Below are positions 63,047 to 64,000 of a stretch of DNA of 64,000 nucleotides, piece after piece. The notes under the pieces were generated by a model. It was not told the DNA's origin, did no database searches, and saw nothing but the letters and a program-made list of their open reading frames with translations. The position numbers and the translations under genes are program-made. The DNA lies in NCBI RefSeq assembly GCF_003628435.1, contig NZ_RBZN01000016.1:1-64000 (forward strand), in the 5' to 3' direction. How positions within the stretch are numbered: the stretch's first letter is position 1; each line of letters begins with the position of its first letter. This stretch comes from Ureibacillus endophyticus (GTDB taxonomy: Bacteria > Bacillota > Bacilli > Bacillales_A > Planococcaceae).

Positions 63047-64000
63047 ATGATTGTATTACAAGTAAATCAATTATATAAATCTTTTGCGACAGATGAAATA
63101 TTAAGTGGTGTAAAATTAGAAGTTCAACATAAAGATCGTGTTGCTTTAGTAGGACGTAATGGTGCTGGAAAATCAACGCTACTAAAAATCATCGCTGGCC
63201 AAATGTCTTATGATTCTGGTGAGATTATCATACCGAAAGATGTAAAACTAGGTTACTTAGAACAACATACAGGGCTCGAATCAACATTATCTATTTGGGA
63301 TGAAATGATGACAATCTTTGCTCCCCTTCGTAATCAAGAACAAAAGTTACGTGAATTGGAGCAGAAGATGGCGGACCCTGCTGTATACGAAAACACAGAA
63401 GTTTATAACCGTATTATGGCTGAATACGATCAACTTCAACATGATTTTAAAGATGCTGGTGGATATCAGTACGAAGCAGATACACGTTCTGTATTACATG
63501 GGATGCAATTTTTCCCTGAAGACTATAATAAACTAATTTCTTCATTATCTGGTGGGCAACGAACAAGACTTGCTCTTGCGAAACTCTTATTAAGCAAACC
63601 AGATTTGCTTATTCTAGACGAACCGACCAACCATTTAGATATTGAGACATTAAGTTGGTTAGAAAGTTATTTAAAGGGGTATGATGGAGCAATTCTAATC
63701 GTTTCCCATGACCGCTACTTCTTAGACCAAGTTGTTTCAATTGTATATGAAGTTAGTCGCCACCATGTATCTAAATATGTTGGGAACTATAGTGCTTACT
63801 TAGATCAAAAGGCAAAAAACTATGAACGAGATTTAAAATTGTATGAAAAAGAACAAGATGAAAAAGCGAAATTAGAAGCATTTATCCAAAAAAATATTGC
63901 CCGTGCCTCTACTACCAAAATGGCTCAAAGTCGACGAAAAGTATTAGAAAAAACACAATGGATGGACTCTCCTGATGGGGATGAAAAATCAGCAAATTTT
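63047..64000 (+). CDS. ABC-F family ATPase, 5' part (YdiF-like)
   Basis: First 318 codons of a cytosolic ABC-F protein; the gene runs off the window. The first ATP-binding domain is complete: Walker A GRNGAGKST (about residues 36-44), signature LSSLSGGQRTRLALAKLL (about 166-183), Walker B LLILDEPTNHLD (about 187-198) and VSHDRYFLDQ (about 220). The linker starts after that (KNYERDLKLYEKEQDEKAKLE). ABC-F proteins act on the ribosome rather than in transport. Position beside rex matches YdiF of B. subtilis. ATG with AGAGGTG. Confidence 0.93.
   Translation, partial: MIVLQVNQLYKSFATDEILSGVKLEVQHKDRVALVGRNGAGKSTLLKIIAGQMSYDSGEIIIPKDVKLGYLEQHTGLESTLSIWDEMMTIFAPLRNQEQKLRELEQKMADPAVYENTEVYNRIMAEYDQLQHDFKDAGGYQYEADTRSVLHGMQFFPEDYNKLISSLSGGQRTRLALAKLLLSKPDLLILDEPTNHLDIETLSWLESYLKGYDGAILIVSHDRYFLDQVVSIVYEVSRHHVSKYVGNYSAYLDQKAKNYERDLKLYEKEQDEKAKLEAFIQKNIARASTTKMAQSRRKVLEKTQWMDSPDGDEKSANF

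Overview
This window is chromosomal DNA from a low-GC, endospore-forming Bacillota, most likely a Lysinibacillus/Solibacillus-type member of the Bacillales (Planococcaceae/Caryophanaceae). The evidence is the AT-rich composition, strong GGAGG ribosome sites with many TTG/GTG starts, an S-layer (SLH) surface protein, a LysM-GH18 spore-lytic-type enzyme, a divergent Ku/LigD repair pair, a CIRCE-controlled groESL operon and a groESL-CPBP protease-tatCA-rex-ABC-F gene order resembling Bacillus. The genus is an inference from gene content; no rRNA or tRNA gene is present.

1-13.4 kb: EndoQ-like nuclease, small membrane protein and lipoprotein, ku and ligD back to back, a CtaG/DUF2243 pair, a zinc-type CDF exporter with its ArsR sensor, an SLH protein, a LysM-GH18 hydrolase (apparently starting at ATT) and a degenerate EAL protein. 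13.5-25.8 kb: two intact 14-TM drug exporters plus the 3' remnant of a third, a TetR regulator, DUF4236 and DUF2512 proteins, a thioesterase, a three-gene 2-oxoacid dehydrogenase operon (E1a, E1b, E2, no E3) beside an Lrp regulator, and a Na/Pi cotransporter. 25.8-35.6 kb: a DabAB inorganic-carbon uptake module, a YdjM-family membrane protein and an MMPL exporter with a divergent TetR gene. 35.7-38.7 kb: groEL, groES (CIRCE) and a CPBP protease, followed by an array of three GC-rich palindromic repeats.

39.4-60.9 kb is the most notable part: a phenylacetate catabolic island. It holds a PaaX repressor gene, a long minus-strand operon (paaK, ferredoxin reductase, ferredoxin, paaABCD, an EthD-like protein, paaF, paaG, aldehyde dehydrogenase), a second operon (paaH, thiolase), another crotonase, PaaY- and PaaI-like accessory enzymes, a five-gene Liv-type ABC importer and a LysR regulator. 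Phenylacetate would be imported, activated by PaaK, epoxidised by PaaABCD, isomerised by PaaG, ring-opened and oxidised, then beta-oxidised to acetyl-CoA and succinyl-CoA. Two parts of the classical pathway are absent: the PaaE reductase, apparently replaced by the ferredoxin/ferredoxin reductase pair, and the MaoC-type ring-opening hydratase of PaaZ, for which only a stand-alone aldehyde dehydrogenase is visible.

61.0-64.0 kb returns to housekeeping genes: tatC, tatA, rex and the start of an ABC-F ATPase gene cut by the window edge. In Bacillus subtilis these genes lie close to groESL, so the paa island interrupts a conserved block, with the GC-rich repeat array at its left border.
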